From assembly GCA_036365455.1 (NCBI GenBank), contig JAWQUS010000004.1:2425501-2489500 (forward strand): a stretch of DNA of 64,000 nt, written 5' to 3'. Source of the DNA: Macrosoma leucophasiata (taxonomy: Eukaryota > Arthropoda > Insecta > Lepidoptera > Hedylidae). This document shows positions 1 to 10,228 of this stretch, piece by piece (the stretch's first letter is position 1; every line of letters begins with the position of its first letter). Both the position numbers and the translations under genes were made by a program. The notes beneath the pieces were generated by a model that did not search any database, was not told the origin of the DNA, and saw only the letters and a program-made list of their open reading frames with translations.

Positions 1-85
1 TTGTTATAGTTTCTATAACGGCAACACTTTTACTGGTGATAGAGCTTCAATGACGGAGCTCGCGGGCGTAGGCACCACCGCATTA
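1..85 (+). repeat. Family A 5' fragment within a direct repeat
   Basis: This segment recurs at 399-483 with one mismatch. It holds about 26 bases of shared flank plus the first part of repeat family A, up to 'accgcatta'. It is then cut by the MITE that starts at 86. Because the non-repeat flank is shared too, this is a local duplication and not two independent insertions. Confidence 0.75.
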
Positions 86-322
86 TAGGTCGCGCCACGT
101 AAAAAGAACGCTGGAAGAAAGTAGAAGGGATGTGTTCGCGCATCGGTACACTCGCGCACGAAAGTACTAGCCCTATTGGTTTATTTTTGATCTAGCTTTC
201 GCTTGCGGTTTCGTGTATTGGTAGGCAGATTGAAAACGCCGCACCTCATACCACCAAATAGATCGATAAATCGTCTACTGCGCAGCTTGACCGCCAGCGT
301 TCTTTTTACCTGGCGCGACCTA
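86..322. mobile_element. mariner-type MITE, TA target duplication
   Basis: This 237-bp element has 29-bp terminal inverted repeats (86-114 and 294-322) that differ at one base and begin TAGGTCGCGCC. TA lies immediately outside both ends (84-85 and 323-324), as expected for Tc1/mariner-type transposition. It has no coding capacity. It interrupts a family A fragment, whose likely continuation ('taccattaatatta') follows the right end. Confidence 0.75.
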
Positions 323-398
323 TACCATTAATATTATATCGAGCAAAAAATCACGTTTGTTGTATGAGCGCCCATTTGAATATTACGTATTTTATTTA

Positions 399-718
399 TT
401 GTTATAGTTTCTATAACGGCAACACTTTTACTGGTGATAGAGCTTCAATGACGGAGCTCGCGGGCGTAGGCATCACCGCATTACCTAATATACTTGCCGC
501 TAAATGATGGTGTTCAGCACTATCGTGTGCCGGTCAGGTGGTAATGTACGGCCCTGTAATTTCCGGTACAGAGGCATAACACTTTAGGCCTCAGGAGTGG
601 TAACGCATCTGCATTTTGACCTTGGTGTTTGTGTGGGTGTCTATAGGCTGCAGTCATCACTTAACATCGATATGAGCTGCAAGCTTGTTGTCCACTTCTA
701 TTACATTAAAAAAAAACA
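399..718 (+). repeat. Repeat family A, full-length copy (family description)
   Basis: Family A runs from 'ttttactggtggtagagctc' at the 5' end to 'tttgccacttccattacat' plus poly(A) at the 3' end, about 300 bp; this core copy starts near 427. The 5' end can fold into nested hairpins (outer GGTGGT/ACCACC, inner GAGCTCC/GGAGCTC). Two subfamilies exist. A1 has 'cctgtaatttccggcacagaggcat' in the middle. A2 has 'gtaataactgtcacagagacat' there and is generally more diverged. No open reading frame is conserved and I see no convincing pol III box. The poly(A) end and 5'-truncated copies suggest retroposition, but I found no clear target duplication, so the class is uncertain: it may be a SINE or the 3' end of an unseen LINE. 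Confidence 0.8.
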
Positions 719-1127
719 CATGTACCTCATCTGAAAAAAATTGAACTGCCTAGATATCACAGTTTATGAAATACAACCTTTAGTTGAAATATATAGATAT
801 CTAAAGACAGGGAATTCACACACCAAACGCTTTTCTTTATTTCTTTCATAAAAGTGAACTGTATGATTGTTTGCCACTTTCATAAAAAAAACTCGTATTA
901 CGATCAGCTGATCTAAAAGACATAAACTCTTGAAGATTCTGTAAAATTCAGCAGAACACTGTCAACATTGTAAGCAATAACAATAAAACTTGAACTGTGC
1001 CCAACACAATGCGGCTGTGGACGGATTAGACGGGCAAAGTTTAATATCGGGACGGTATACGAAGCAGAGTAAGTAGGAAGCATCCGTTTTGTCTCCATAC
1101 AAATTTACCATATTTGTACTATAAGTT
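719..1127. other. Unassigned AT-rich spacer
   Basis: I see no gene, tRNA or repeat signature I recognise. The only reading frame (61 codons, minus strand) has no recognisable motif. Confidence 0.5.
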
Positions 1128-1290
1128 GGGACTTCGGTAGCTTAGTGGTAAAGCGGCTGGACTGGTTATCCTGAGGACGCAGGTTCGATTCCTGCACGAC
1201 GTCAAATTTTTCTTACCGTTTTTTTTCTTTAATTTCTTAAGCTCACTCGCATGTGTTATTGCGAAAAATAAATAAAAAACAAAAAAATAA
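1128..1290 (+). repeat. tRNA-like repeat, family D
   Basis: The tRNA-like part (about 1130-1203) has an A-box-like 'tagcttagtggtaaagc' and a B-box-like 'ggttcgattcc' with a good T-arm (GCAGG/CCTGC). It is followed by the tail 'caaatttttctt...gcatgtgtta..gcgaaa' shared with families C and D elsewhere. The acceptor stem is imperfect, so this is a tRNA-derived repeat and not a functional tRNA gene. Confidence 0.7.
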
Positions 1291-1400
1291 ATGGATATTG
1301 CAAAAAGTAAACAAAGCGATCACCTACTCAGTTTTTTAAACTTCGCTTCATTTAACGAAAATTTCAAAGACCACTTTTAATTTTTTGGCAGTTGACTTGA

Positions 1401-1698
1401 AGTGGTAGAGCTCCAGTGACGGAGCTCGCGGGCGTAGGCACCACCGCATTACCTGATTTACTTGCCACTAAATGGTAGTGTTCAGCACTATCGTGTTCCG
1501 GTCAGGTGGTAATGTACGGCCCTGTAATTTCCGGCACAGAGGCATAACACCTTAGGCCTCAGGAGTGGTAACGCATTTGCATTTTGACCTTGGTCTTTGT
1601 GTGGGTGTCTATAGGCTGCAGTCATCACTTAACATCAATGTGAACTGCATGCTTGTTTGCCACTTCAATTATTCATTAAAAAAAAAAAAAAAAAAAAA
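1401..1698 (+). repeat. Family A1, full-length copy
   Basis: This copy is complete and ends in about 20 A residues. It shares 'cattacctgatttacttgcc' and 'gcatttgcattttgacc' with the copy at 4408-4700 (opposite strand), so both come from a recently active source. Confidence 0.85.
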
Positions 1699-2389
1699 TT
1701 GTGACAGAAAAAGGGACCCCCTACTATCGGGTAGTAGGATAGCCCAAGTAAGATTTTTTTCGAAATCTTAATAGTCCAATTCATCACCATCACTCCAGCC
1801 GAAAGACAGGATAGGATATATAAAGTTCCGTGTAAGTCAATTTCTATAATTTACACGTGGGAACGATGTGGTAATGTATTTTCCATAAGGCGCGGCGCCG
1901 TGAGCTCAACTACCATAAAATGTGTGGGACGCGTCGCCGAGTGCGTAATACCTACAGCGTTGTAAAGGCATCATATTTCTACATATTGTACGTGTTATTC
2001 GGGGATGTAATCAGCGAATTCGTGTGAACTTTGAGTTTTTTCTGCAACCAATGTATAAAGTCTATATGGAAGTTAGCGTATTCAGACATGTTTTCTATGT
2101 GTCTAACTGCAATAATGTTCGAGGTGAGGCTCATCGCAGGGCTTCATTAGAAATAGGACATTGCAACAGTGCCCTGGCAGATCCTACTACGGATGACGCC
2201 AGAATACTGTTGCAACTATATCAATGTTGTTTAATATTTTTTTTTAATGAAGAATGTAATTCATGTGAACGTATAGAGCGTCATGGTCTTTGACCAAGCT
2301 CTTTAAATGGAGAATGAAAAAAAAAAACTGTAATAAAATTTGACGTCTATAGTAACTTGACGAGGTGTCGTACCTAATACACCTTGTAT
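1699..2389. other. Unassigned spacer
   Basis: There is no recognisable gene. The 89-codon frame at 2024-2293 has no family signature. A short palindrome (CCTAATAC/GTATTAGG) lies at the right end. Confidence 0.4.
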
Positions 2390-2652
2390 TAGGTTCGAGA
2401 ATTGTCAAAATGGCGGCGTTCAAGACTAGTCGTCACCACATTACCTACCTTTTTTGCCAGGGGAAAATGCGTTACGCTGGGTGTGCGTAAGAGAAAGGGG
2501 TGGGTTATGAGGGACCAAGACTACCCACTAAAAATCCCTTGTTGTTCCAACTCGTCCACCATCAGTGGCAGAGTCACGGGCACGCTATCACACATCCACG
2601 ACCCACCGGCGGCCGCTCGTTTACGAGTTCTCCACAGGCCTTCGGCTCTAAC
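2390..2652 (+). repeat. GC-rich repeat, left part (also at 49215-49440)
   Basis: The modules 'gtgggttat', 'ccaccggcgg', 'cctttcggctc/ccttcggctc' and 'aaccaa' recur in the same order at 49215-49400. The block resumes at 2951 after the MITE insertion. It may be part of a larger LINE or transposon; I cannot name it. Its reading frames are not conserved between the two copies. Confidence 0.5.
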
Positions 2653-2942
2653 CATAGAGCAACACCGGAGGGGAGAAGCCATATGCAGGCTTTCCCCTCT
2701 GTCAAAGTACAAGCCCGAATGGGCCCATACCTGTCGCCTAGATGTTTAAATGTGTGCGTGAAATAGTTTCTGTATTTTGTTAAAGTCAAGGTGTGAGATT
2801 CGTAGTTATAGACGATTTTTTTGGTGTGCATGTGTGTCGCACGCATTTCCCCCCCCCACAAAAAATGACAGACTATTTTGCATCGGTAATAAGCGCTATG
2901 GCCCTCCAGTCCGCCGCGACCGGTGGCCCGTGTTGCTCTATG
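2653..2942. mobile_element. hAT-type MITE (CATAGAGCAAC ends), 8-bp TSD
   Basis: The element starts CATAGAGCAAC and ends GTTGCTCTATG. The 8-mer GCTCTAAC lies immediately outside both ends (2645-2652 and 2943-2950), the target-duplication length of hAT transposons. It has no coding capacity. A second copy in the opposite orientation lies at 23599-23899 with its own 8-bp duplication. Confidence 0.8.
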
Positions 2943-2950
2943 GCTCTAAC

Positions 2951-3010
2951 CAACGCTTGTGGCGTGCGGAACACCTGCACGCCAGCCAGCCACCCTATTC
3001 TGGTCTAAAA
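2951..3010 (+). repeat. GC-rich repeat, right part after MITE
   Basis: This is the continuation of the 2390-2652 block ('caacgcttgtggcgtgcgg...ccagccagcc'), comparable to 'caatacttgccagcc' at 49360. Confidence 0.4.
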
Positions 3011-3239
3011 TGTGAATATATTGATCACTGAAATAGTGAATTTAGGAAAGATAAGTAGGTAACGGTTTTTACTAAACAACGCCATTTGTTTATGCTATGC
3101 TATTTCAACTCGATCTAACTCAAACCCAGTAGTTTTGAAGAAAATGGCTGTGACAGCTGAAGAACTTTAAAAATTAATCTTTGATACTAGAGACCTACAT
3201 TACTTATAACAATTAAAAAAAAAAAATACGCTTACACTC

Positions 3240-3425
3240 ACAGCCCCACAGTAGGTATAAAACTGTGTCGTGGGTGCCATTGTACACATACAACACATAC
3301 ATAAACACCCAGACCCGAAACAAATATCTGTAGGCCATACAAATATTTGTCCCGGTACGGGGAACGACCCTTCGAATCAAACGGTCATCTCACACCGCTG
3401 GACTAACCGGGTCGTAAATTGAATA
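3240..3425 (-). repeat. tRNA-derived SINE-like fragment, family S
   Basis: Read on the minus strand it begins 'acgacccggttagtccagc' and has a B-box-like 'ttcgaagggtcgttccc', followed by an AT-rich tail. Related pieces lie at about 11325-11360 and 13200-13325. The tRNA similarity is partial. Confidence 0.45.
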
Positions 3426-4116
3426 AGCAACCCGTATCGAATCCTTATTATTCCACCTCCGTCGACATTAAATAGAGAGGATGTTAAAAAAACTGCACTA
3501 ACTCGGTAAAGTGAGCAGTTATGGCCACAAACACCTGAGGCTGGCTGATTGAATGAAAACAAGCCGGTAGGCTCACCACTTACTGATGATCGTGTTTAGA
3601 GTGCGACGGGATCGATCGTGTATCTATCCCTTTTTAGGGTTTCGTAGCTGAATTGAAAAAACGAAAAACTTTTAAGATAACTCGTGTGTCGCCGGTGTCT
3701 GACATTAAACTGACACAATATAGTGAAGTACTCTACCGCCTGAAACACAGGTTCAACCTAGTTCAGGTACGAATACAAACCATCCCTTATTTTATATAGT
3801 TAAGAAATTTCATGTATATCTTCTTTGTGATCTATTTTATAAATAAACAATTTTTATTTTATTATTTTATTTATTAAAAACATAATTCAAAGTATACGGG
3901 CCACATTTAGGGGAAGAATAAAAAAAATATGTCCTTTGTGCAATACATATAAGGCTATACAATTTTTTGTACTTTTTAAAAATACTATTTATTTGGAAAA
4001 AGTACAAAAAATTGTTTGACGTTCTTAATTTAACAAAATAGCCCAAAATTAACAGTTTTATTATACCCCTTTATATCGCAGACTATGTATTATACATTAT
4101 ACAGACAATATTTTTG
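3426..4116. other. AT-rich spacer with an 18-bp perfect hairpin
   Basis: No gene is recognised. At 3960-4014 there is a perfect 18-bp inverted repeat (3960-3977 and 3997-4014) with a 19-bp loop, possibly a worn MITE. Confidence 0.5.
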
Positions 4117-4346
4117 TATGTAATGAAGGTGGCAAACAAACACTCATTTCACATTGATGTTAAGTGATGACTGTAGTCTATAGACACCCACACAAACAGA
4201 GACCTAGTTGTTATATCTCTGTGATGGTTATTACGGGCCATACATTACCATATAAACGGAACACGATAGTGCTGAACACTACCATTCGGCGGCAGATAGA
4301 ATACAGTGGTGCTAACGCCCTCGAACTCCTACACTGGAACCCTACC
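4117..4346 (-). repeat. Family A2 copy, internally shortened
   Basis: An older A2-type copy lacking part of the centre. It carries 'gtgctaacgccctcgaactcc' instead of the A1 5' region. Confidence 0.7.
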
Positions 4347-4407
4347 ACCAGTAACAGTATACAGTTAAGAACTATGTAATTATTTTGAAAGAAATACTGA
4401 AATTGGT

Positions 4408-4700
4408 AATTTTTTTTTTTTTTTATGTAATTGAAGTGGCAAACAAGCATGCAGTTCACATTGATGTTAAGTGATGACTGCAGCCTATAGACACCCACAC
4501 AAAGACCAAGGTCAAAATGCAAATGCGTTACCACTCCTGAGGCCTAAGGTGTTATGCCTCTGTGCCGGAAATTACAGGGCCGTACATTACCACCTGACCG
4601 GAACACGATAGTGCTGAACACTACCATTTAGCGGCAAGTAAATCAGGTAATGCGGTGGTGCCTACGCCCGCGAGCTCCGTCACTGGAGCTCTACCACCAG
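4408..4700 (-). repeat. Family A1 copy, left member of a recombination trio
   Basis: This is a full-length copy. It is the left flank of the 623-bp tandem duplication and carries the variants 'gaggcctaagg', 'cagggccg', 'ttagcggc' and 'aaatcagg'. Confidence 0.85.
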
Positions 4701-5029
4701 TAAAACGTTTTACTGTATATACCTAGTAATTACAGTAAAACCTATAAAATCTATAGTATACGAGATAGTACAAGAAATTTGTCCACTGTACCTACGGAAC
4801 CCTCTTATTTTCATTTTTTGTAAGTATCACAGTGCCACCCTCAAAGTTCGGTAATGTGCCAAAACATAACGGGCGAATCTTATAATCTCACTAGCGGCCC
4901 GCCCCGGCTTCGCGCGGTTCCAATGTTACCTACCCTCTCTTATTCATATTAGATGTTATAGTAAGAGCCTTCCTCGATAAATGGACTATCTAACGCTGAA
5001 AGAATTTTTCAAATCGGACAGGTAGTTCA

Positions 5030-5323
5030 TTTTTTTTTTTTTTTTTATGTTATAAAAGTGGCAAACAAGCGTGCAGTTCACATTGATGTTAAGTGATGAC
5101 TGCAGCCTATAGACACCCACACAATGACCAGAGGTCAAAATGCAAATGTGCTGCCACTCCTGAGGCATTAGATGTTATGCCTCTGTGCCGGAAATTACAG
5201 AGCCGTACATTACCACCTGACCGGAACACGATAGTGTTGAACACTACCATTTAACGGCAAGTAAATCAGGTAATGCGGTGGTGCCTACGCCCGCGAGCTC
5301 CGTCACTGGAGCTCCACCACCAG
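5030..5323 (-). repeat. Family A1 copy, hybrid middle member
   Basis: Left of about 5254 it carries the variants of the right-hand copy (gaggcattagatg, agagccg, gtgttgaac, ttaacggc). From 5264 it carries those of the left-hand copy (aaatcagg). It is therefore a recombinant of the two. Confidence 0.8.
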
Positions 5324-5652
5324 TAAAACGTTTTACTGTATATACCTAGTAATTACAGTAAAACCTATAAAATCTATAGTATACGAGATAGTACAAGAAA
5401 TTTGTCCACTGTACCTACGGAACCCTCTTATTTTCATTTTTTGTAAGTATCACAGTGCCACCCTCAAAGTTCGGTAATGTGCCAAAACATAACGGGCGAA
5501 TCTTATAATCTCACTAGCGGCCCGCCCCGGCTTCGCGCGGTTCCAATGTTACCTACCCTCTCTTATTCATATTAGATGTTATAGTAAGAGCCTTCCTCGA
5601 TAAATGGGCTATCTAACGCTGAAAGAATTTTTCAAATCGGACAGGTAGTTCA

Positions 5653-5945
5653 TTTTTTTTTTTTTTTTATGTTATAAAAGTGGCAAACAAGCGTGCAGTT
5701 CACATTGATGTTAAGTGATGACTGCAGCCTATAGACACCCACACAATGACCAGAGGTCAAAATGCAAATGCGCTGCCACTCCTGAGGCATTAGATGTTAT
5801 GCCTCTGTGCCGGAAATTACAGAGCCGTACATTACCACCTGACCGGAACACGATAGTGTTGAACACTACCATTTAACGGCAAGTATATTAGGTAATGCGG
5901 TGGTGCCTACGCCCGCGAGCTCCGTCACTGGAGCTCTACCACCAG
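5653..5945 (-). repeat. Family A1 copy, right member of the trio
   Basis: This full-length copy carries the right-hand variants, including 'tatattagg' where the other two have 'aaatcagg'. Confidence 0.85.
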
Positions 5946-5949
5946 TAAA

Positions 5950-6023
5950 AAAAAGTTCATGAGATTAGCGCGTTCAAGCAAACAAACAAACAAACTCTTC
6001 AGCTTTATAGTATTGGTATAGAT
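5950..6023 (+). repeat. Helitron-like 3' fragment, left of a MITE
   Basis: The stretch 'gcgcgttcaagcaaac...ctttatagtattggtatagat' matches the end of the element at 15262-15430. The MITE at 6024 inserted at its end and duplicated GTATAGAT. Confidence 0.5.
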
Positions 6024-6354
6024 CAGAGGTTCCCAAACTATTTTTTTTTGTAGACCCTTTACAATTTTTTCTGGTTTCTGTGGACCCCCGTCCTAGCTAC
6101 ATTTATATCACATGCCCATATTTCCAATTTTTATTCACGCCTACGTAGACGCCCATCGAGTCTCCCATGGACCAGTTTGGGAATCACTGGTATGATGTAA
6201 GTAAATTGGTACTATCAGTGTATGTGTTGAGATCCATTATCGTGGACCCCCATTTTCATTTCATAGATCCCCAAATTTTTTTTCACTGTCGCCGACCTCT
6301 TTCAGTTTGTCATAGACCCCCAGGGGTCGATATAGACCACTTTGGGAGTCACTG
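6024..6354. mobile_element. hAT-type MITE (CAGAGGTTCCCAAACT), 8-bp TSD
   Basis: It starts CAGAGGTTCCCAAACT and ends in the related inverted sequence 'tttgggagtcactg'. GTATAGAT is duplicated exactly at 6016-6023 and 6355-6362. A second end-like sequence ('ccagtttgggaatcactgg') lies inside at about 6170-6192, so the element carries a duplicated or nested end. No transposase is encoded. Confidence 0.75.
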
Positions 6355-6457
6355 GTATAGATAATACGTGTTTGCATTTGCCTACTCCTACTCACTCAAG
6401 TTGCCGAGTCTACGAAATTATCGCTGCATTCAAAATCATCCATAATTAATATGTGAT

Positions 6458-6597
6458 TGTATTTATTTTATTTTATTTATTTTATTTTTATACTTTATTG
6501 TACACCAATACATTAAAGAGACAAAAAAATAGAAGAAATAGACGATACAAAAGGCGGTCTTATCATAAAACTGCAATCTCTTCCAGACAACCTTTGG
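6458..6597 (-). repeat. LINE 3' tail, family T (worn)
   Basis: The stretch has a TTTATTTTATTT run, then 'ctttattgtacacc', a 'ggcggtctta' motif and 'ctcttccagacaacct'. It matches the layout at 19642-19745 and 45572-45668. This looks like the AATAAA-rich 3' end of a CR1/Jockey-type LINE. Confidence 0.45.
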
Positions 6598-6659
6598 GTT
6601 TAGGAAACTGTGTAAATTAGAATATTAGGGGTGTACTAATGCAAGTAAATTTAAAATTG

Positions 6660-6735
6660 TATGTATGTATCTTAACGCCAAATCCCTTACGGAGTAGGCC
6701 AAGAGTGTGGAGCGCTAGATATCCCAGTCCTGACA
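6660..6735 (-). mobile_element. RTE LINE 3' fragment (old)
   Basis: It has a TATG-repeat tail, then 'atcttaacgccaaatccctta' and 'gagtgtggagcgc', a diverged form of the 3' end at 21015-21501. Confidence 0.65.
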
Positions 6736-6786
6736 TACTGACTGATATTTAATACATCGCGATATTGATATTGTCTATCGATCTTA

Positions 6787-7078
6787 CTGGTGGTAGAGGT
6801 CTAGTGACGGAGCTCGCGGGCGTAGGCACCACCGCATTACCTAATATACTTGCCGCTAAATTGTGGTGTTCAGCACTATCGTGTTCCGGTCAGGTGGTAG
6901 TGTACGGCCCTGTAATTCCCGGCACAGAGGCATAACACCTTAGCCCCCAGGAGTGGTAACGCATCTGCATTATGACCTCTGGTCTTTGTGTTGGTTTGTC
7001 TATAGGCTGCAGTCATCACTTTACATCAATGTGAACTGCACGCTTGTTTGCCGTTTTCATTATATAAAAAAAAAAAAA
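6787..7078 (+). repeat. Family A1, full-length copy
   Basis: A complete copy ending in about 13 A residues. Confidence 0.85.
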
Positions 7079-7495
7079 TCGAAAAAAACAACCGATATAT
7101 TAGGCATTGATATCACCGGTTTTCCGATCGTTGTAACCCTTTAGCAGAACCTTTCGCAAGAAGTAGGCTTTCTGATAGAAGTCACGGGTAAAAGCTTATA
7201 TTTTACTATTAAGTATGCAAGGTGGGTGTTTTTACGCCACTTAGGTAGCACTTTGCGAACAATAAATAGACGAGGAAACATAGAGGTTCCCTTGCGACAA
7301 GTAAACTACTATCTTAGGATATCGAACTTTAAGTTATATTGGTTTACGGGTCATTTTTATATGAACATTTAGATGAAATGAAACCTTGCTCTTTTTTATG
7401 TTACGCGATAAACAAATATATAGTTTACATTGATAGTATTCGAATACTAATACAGAGTTAATCATATCTACTTGAAAACTAGAAGTTCAATAAAC
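7079..7495. other. Unassigned AT-rich spacer
   Basis: No gene or repeat signature is recognised. Confidence 0.4.
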
Positions 7496-7767
7496 TGGTG
7501 GTAGAGCTCCAGTGACGGAGCTCGCGGGCGTAAGCACCACCGCATTATCTAATATACTTGCTGCTAAATGGTAGTGGTAGTGGTCAGGTGGTAATGTACG
7601 GCCCTGCAATTTCCGGCACAGAGGCATAACACCTTAGGCCTCAGGAGTGGTAACGCATCTGCATTTCGACCTTGGTGTTTGTCTAAGTGTCTATCGGCTG
7701 CAGTCATTACTTAACATCAATGTGAACTGCATGCTTGTTTACCACTTCCATTAGAACAAAAAAAATC
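7496..7767 (+). repeat. Family A1 copy with internal deletion
   Basis: About 20 bp in the 'ttcagcactatcgtgttcc' region are missing; otherwise the copy is complete. Confidence 0.85.
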
Positions 7768-8042
7768 CCCAAATTGAGACTTACCACAGAATATGTGAGG
7801 GAACACAGATTTTTAATTACAATAACAAAAAGCAGAAGCATCAATGTCGTAGTTCTTAAAATGCATTCTCGAAAGATAACAATCTGTAAACAATGAGATG
7901 TTAGCACAAGAGCTATGCGCAGCATTTCCTTTAGACGAGTTATGAGATGTTCATGAGAAAACACTAACAGAAACAAGTATATGTAAGCCATCTTGGATTT
8001 CCCTAACGTTTTTTTTTAACTCCACGGCCGTTGGGGCAGAAC

Positions 8043-8225
8043 AGTTCTGGAGTGGAGACCGCGTACCGGAAGACAAGGCGTAGGTAGGCCTCCCACGAGG
8101 TGGACCGCTCTGGAGAAAGGTCGCGAGCAATCGCTGGATGAGAGCGGCCCAGGACCGTTCGTTGTGGTATTCTTTGGGGGAGGCCTTTGTTGAGCAGTGG
8201 ACGTCTTTTGGCTGAAATGATGAAT
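8043..8225 (+). mobile_element. LINE C-terminal/3' fragment (second RTE-like family)
   Basis: Broken frames resemble the end of a common insect LINE ORF (a region like RWMRAAQDRSLW followed by 'ggggaggcctttgttgagcagtggacg'). Frameshifts and stops are present. The matching end lies on the minus strand at 52420-52605. Confidence 0.6.
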
Positions 8226-8833
8226 GTTTTTTTGTTTAATCTCGCTCTACATCAAAAGAAAGTACCTACTATATTTTTTAAATATTTTATGTCAAAGGGT
8301 TGAGACCGACAAGGGTTGGTGGAAGGTTTCCTTCATCGATCACACAACATAGCTTCTCTTCCATCGTCGATGGTTACTGTGGACTATGAACATTTGCAAC
8401 ATCAGGGGAGTTGCCGACGCGCTGCCAGCCCTGAAGGACTCTTTTGACGCCAGTTTTAAAGAACCCCATATTATATAAAAATGAATACCTATTTCCCTTG
8501 ATCAGGGCATCACGTGTGGTTGCCTGGTCCGATTTCGTAAGTTATTTTTGTTGTGTTTGTCTCCTAACCGTGAGTTTGTATTGATGAAACATTCACATAA
8601 AATCATGTTAAAATGATAGGTTTGACAGCAGTGCGAACGCTAGCACCAACAAGACATTAATCGCAATACATACTTTATGCGACGAGTTGCGAAACATCAT
8701 CATGTTTGGTGTTTTTAGTGCAAACTAGGGGTATCAATAACAAACACATAGCAAAAGTTTTTATGAAAGAAAATTCAAGCAAACTGATCGATAATTTAAT
8801 GAAAAGCGCGTTTTGGCAATATTAATTTTTCTA
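8226..8833. other. Mostly unassigned; LINE-like remnant at 8340-8460
   Basis: The stretch 'gactatgaacatttgcaacatc...gccgacgcgctgccagccct' resembles a LINE-derived piece I have seen in moth genomes but cannot name. The rest shows nothing. Confidence 0.3.
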
Positions 8834-8996
8834 CAGTACTAGATACACAGCAACAAATATTGCACATCGAGCCTACGAAAGAGACAATCGGGTAGTTTCG
8901 ACTTTGTAGAGCGTTATCTCTGTTGCACACGGCCTACGTAAGCACTGATAGTCCGATATTGGTGAAAACTTGACCAAAATGGTCGACAAACGTCAC
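8834..8996 (+). mobile_element. mariner-type MITE family E, truncated copy
   Basis: It starts CAGTACTAGATACACAG after TA (8832-8833) and contains 'tattgcacatcgagcct'. The right half is missing: the sequence switches to a family A fragment at 8997. Confidence 0.65.
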
Positions 8997-9128
8997 GTCA
9001 GGGGTAGCAACACATCTGCATTTGAAATCTGGTTTTTGCTTATATGTCTATGTAGGCTTCAGTCATAACTTAACATCTATGTTAACTTCACGCTTGTTTG
9101 CCACCTTAATTACATGAAAAAACACAAG
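8997..9128 (+). repeat. Family A2 3' fragment
   Basis: Only the 3' half is present ('caggggtagcaacacatctg' to 'attacatgaaaaaa'). Confidence 0.65.
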
Positions 9129-9374
9129 AAAGAGTATTTTACAGATTTGTATGGGTCTATTTTCGAGTTAGCGTTGAAAAATAAACGTCACTTTAATCTG
9201 CCAAGCCTCCATTTGAAATCTGTGTAATCGCGATTAACTTTTTTATGAAAACGGTAATATTTTAACATTAACGAAAGCTTCTTAAATTTTATTTTGATTA
9301 CAAAGCTGTATTTAGGTGCTATATACTAATTACTGTTGGTTTTAGAAATTAAAGAAAATTGGGAAAAGAAAATT

Positions 9375-9900
9375 CCACTTCGGGCAGGAATCGAACCTGC
9401 GACCTCAGGATAACCAGTCCAGCCGCTTTACCACTAAGCTACTGAAGCCCCGAGTGCCAAAATTTCCTTAGCTTTTGAATTTAACCGATTTAAGATCGGT
9501 GAATGACAACCATTGATAACTAATTAATACCCATACAACCGATATGATAGACTTTGTAATTTATAAAATTTCGTTAAGATCTCGCCGTGACTTTAATAAT
9601 TGTAATATGTTTGTTTTATATTATTTCGCATTAGAAGTCGCTTTTACCCTTAACAATTATTAAGGGTAAAAGCGACTTCTTTACGATATTCAATAAACTG
9701 CAAAGTCTATTATATCGGTTGCCTAATTAGCATAGTTGATAATAGATGGCTGCTGCTACCATAAAGCAATGCAATAAATGTGAAGGAAAGATTTGACAAA
9801 TCGGGCAGGACTTCAGTAGCTCAATTGGAAGAGCGGCTGGACTAGATTCCCAGTAGGCCGCGAGTTCGAGTCTCGCCTGAAGTCAAATTTTTCTTTCCAT
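9375..9900. repeat. Foldback of tRNA-like families D (-) and C (+)
   Basis: A minus-strand D-type tRNA-like module (9380-9450) and a plus-strand C-type module (9811-9885) point away from each other. At the centre is a perfect 21-bp palindrome with a 6-base loop (9633-9653 and 9660-9680, 'agaagtcgcttttaccc...'). The C module can form an acceptor stem GACTTCAG/CTGAAGTC, a D-arm GCTC/GAGC and a T-arm GCGAG/CTCGC. It is a repeat-borne tRNA-like sequence; similar copies lie at 32799, 33845 and 34160. Confidence 0.7.
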
Positions 9901-9984
9901 TTTTCTTTAAAATAAAATGTAATATGTTTATTTTTCGCAATAACACATGTGAGTGAATTTTATTTTTATTTTATCTATTTTAGG

Positions 9985-10062
9985 TATTAAGCCGAAACCC
10001 GGGGATTAAACCCGGGTCATTAGGTTTCGTAAAGGCCTTCTAGAGATGAGCCACCGTGACAA
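9985..10062 (-). repeat. tRNA-like fragment
   Basis: On the minus strand it has a B-box-like 'cccgggtttaatccccggg' and an upstream half resembling a tRNA 5' arm. It is short and degenerate. Confidence 0.35.
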
Positions 10063-10228
10063 ATATACAGGCCCTTTCATTTTGTGATGAACAAACAGAC
10101 ATGCAGTCCAGTTGACTAGCCAAAACTAGTTTACTAAAAATAAAACATGAACAAAATTCTAATTTCTATTTAAATTTTACGTTTATCATGAATCAACACT
10201 CATGTCCAAAACATCAATCCCGCTTTTT

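Larger units (their letters stand above)
4701..5945. repeat. 623-bp tandem duplication, two units
   Basis: Units 4701-5323 and 5324-5945 are nearly identical. Each has about 330 bp of unique spacer, which includes a Helitron-like fragment ('cccgccccggcttcgcgcgg'), followed by a minus-strand family A copy. Differences are few, for example 'atggactatc' against 'atgggctatc'. With the copy at 4408-4700 this gives the order A-spacer-A-spacer-A expected from unequal crossing-over between A copies. Confidence 0.85.

Noticed and set aside
1130..1203. tRNA gene candidate
   Set aside because: A good T-arm but imperfect acceptor stem, and the same module with the same flanks occurs several times; it is a tRNA-derived repeat.
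9811..9885. tRNA gene candidate (possible anticodon AGA)
   Set aside because: It can fold as a cloverleaf but is part of a repeated unit found at 32799, 33845 and 34160, with an anticodon stem mismatch. A tRNA covariance search would be decisive.
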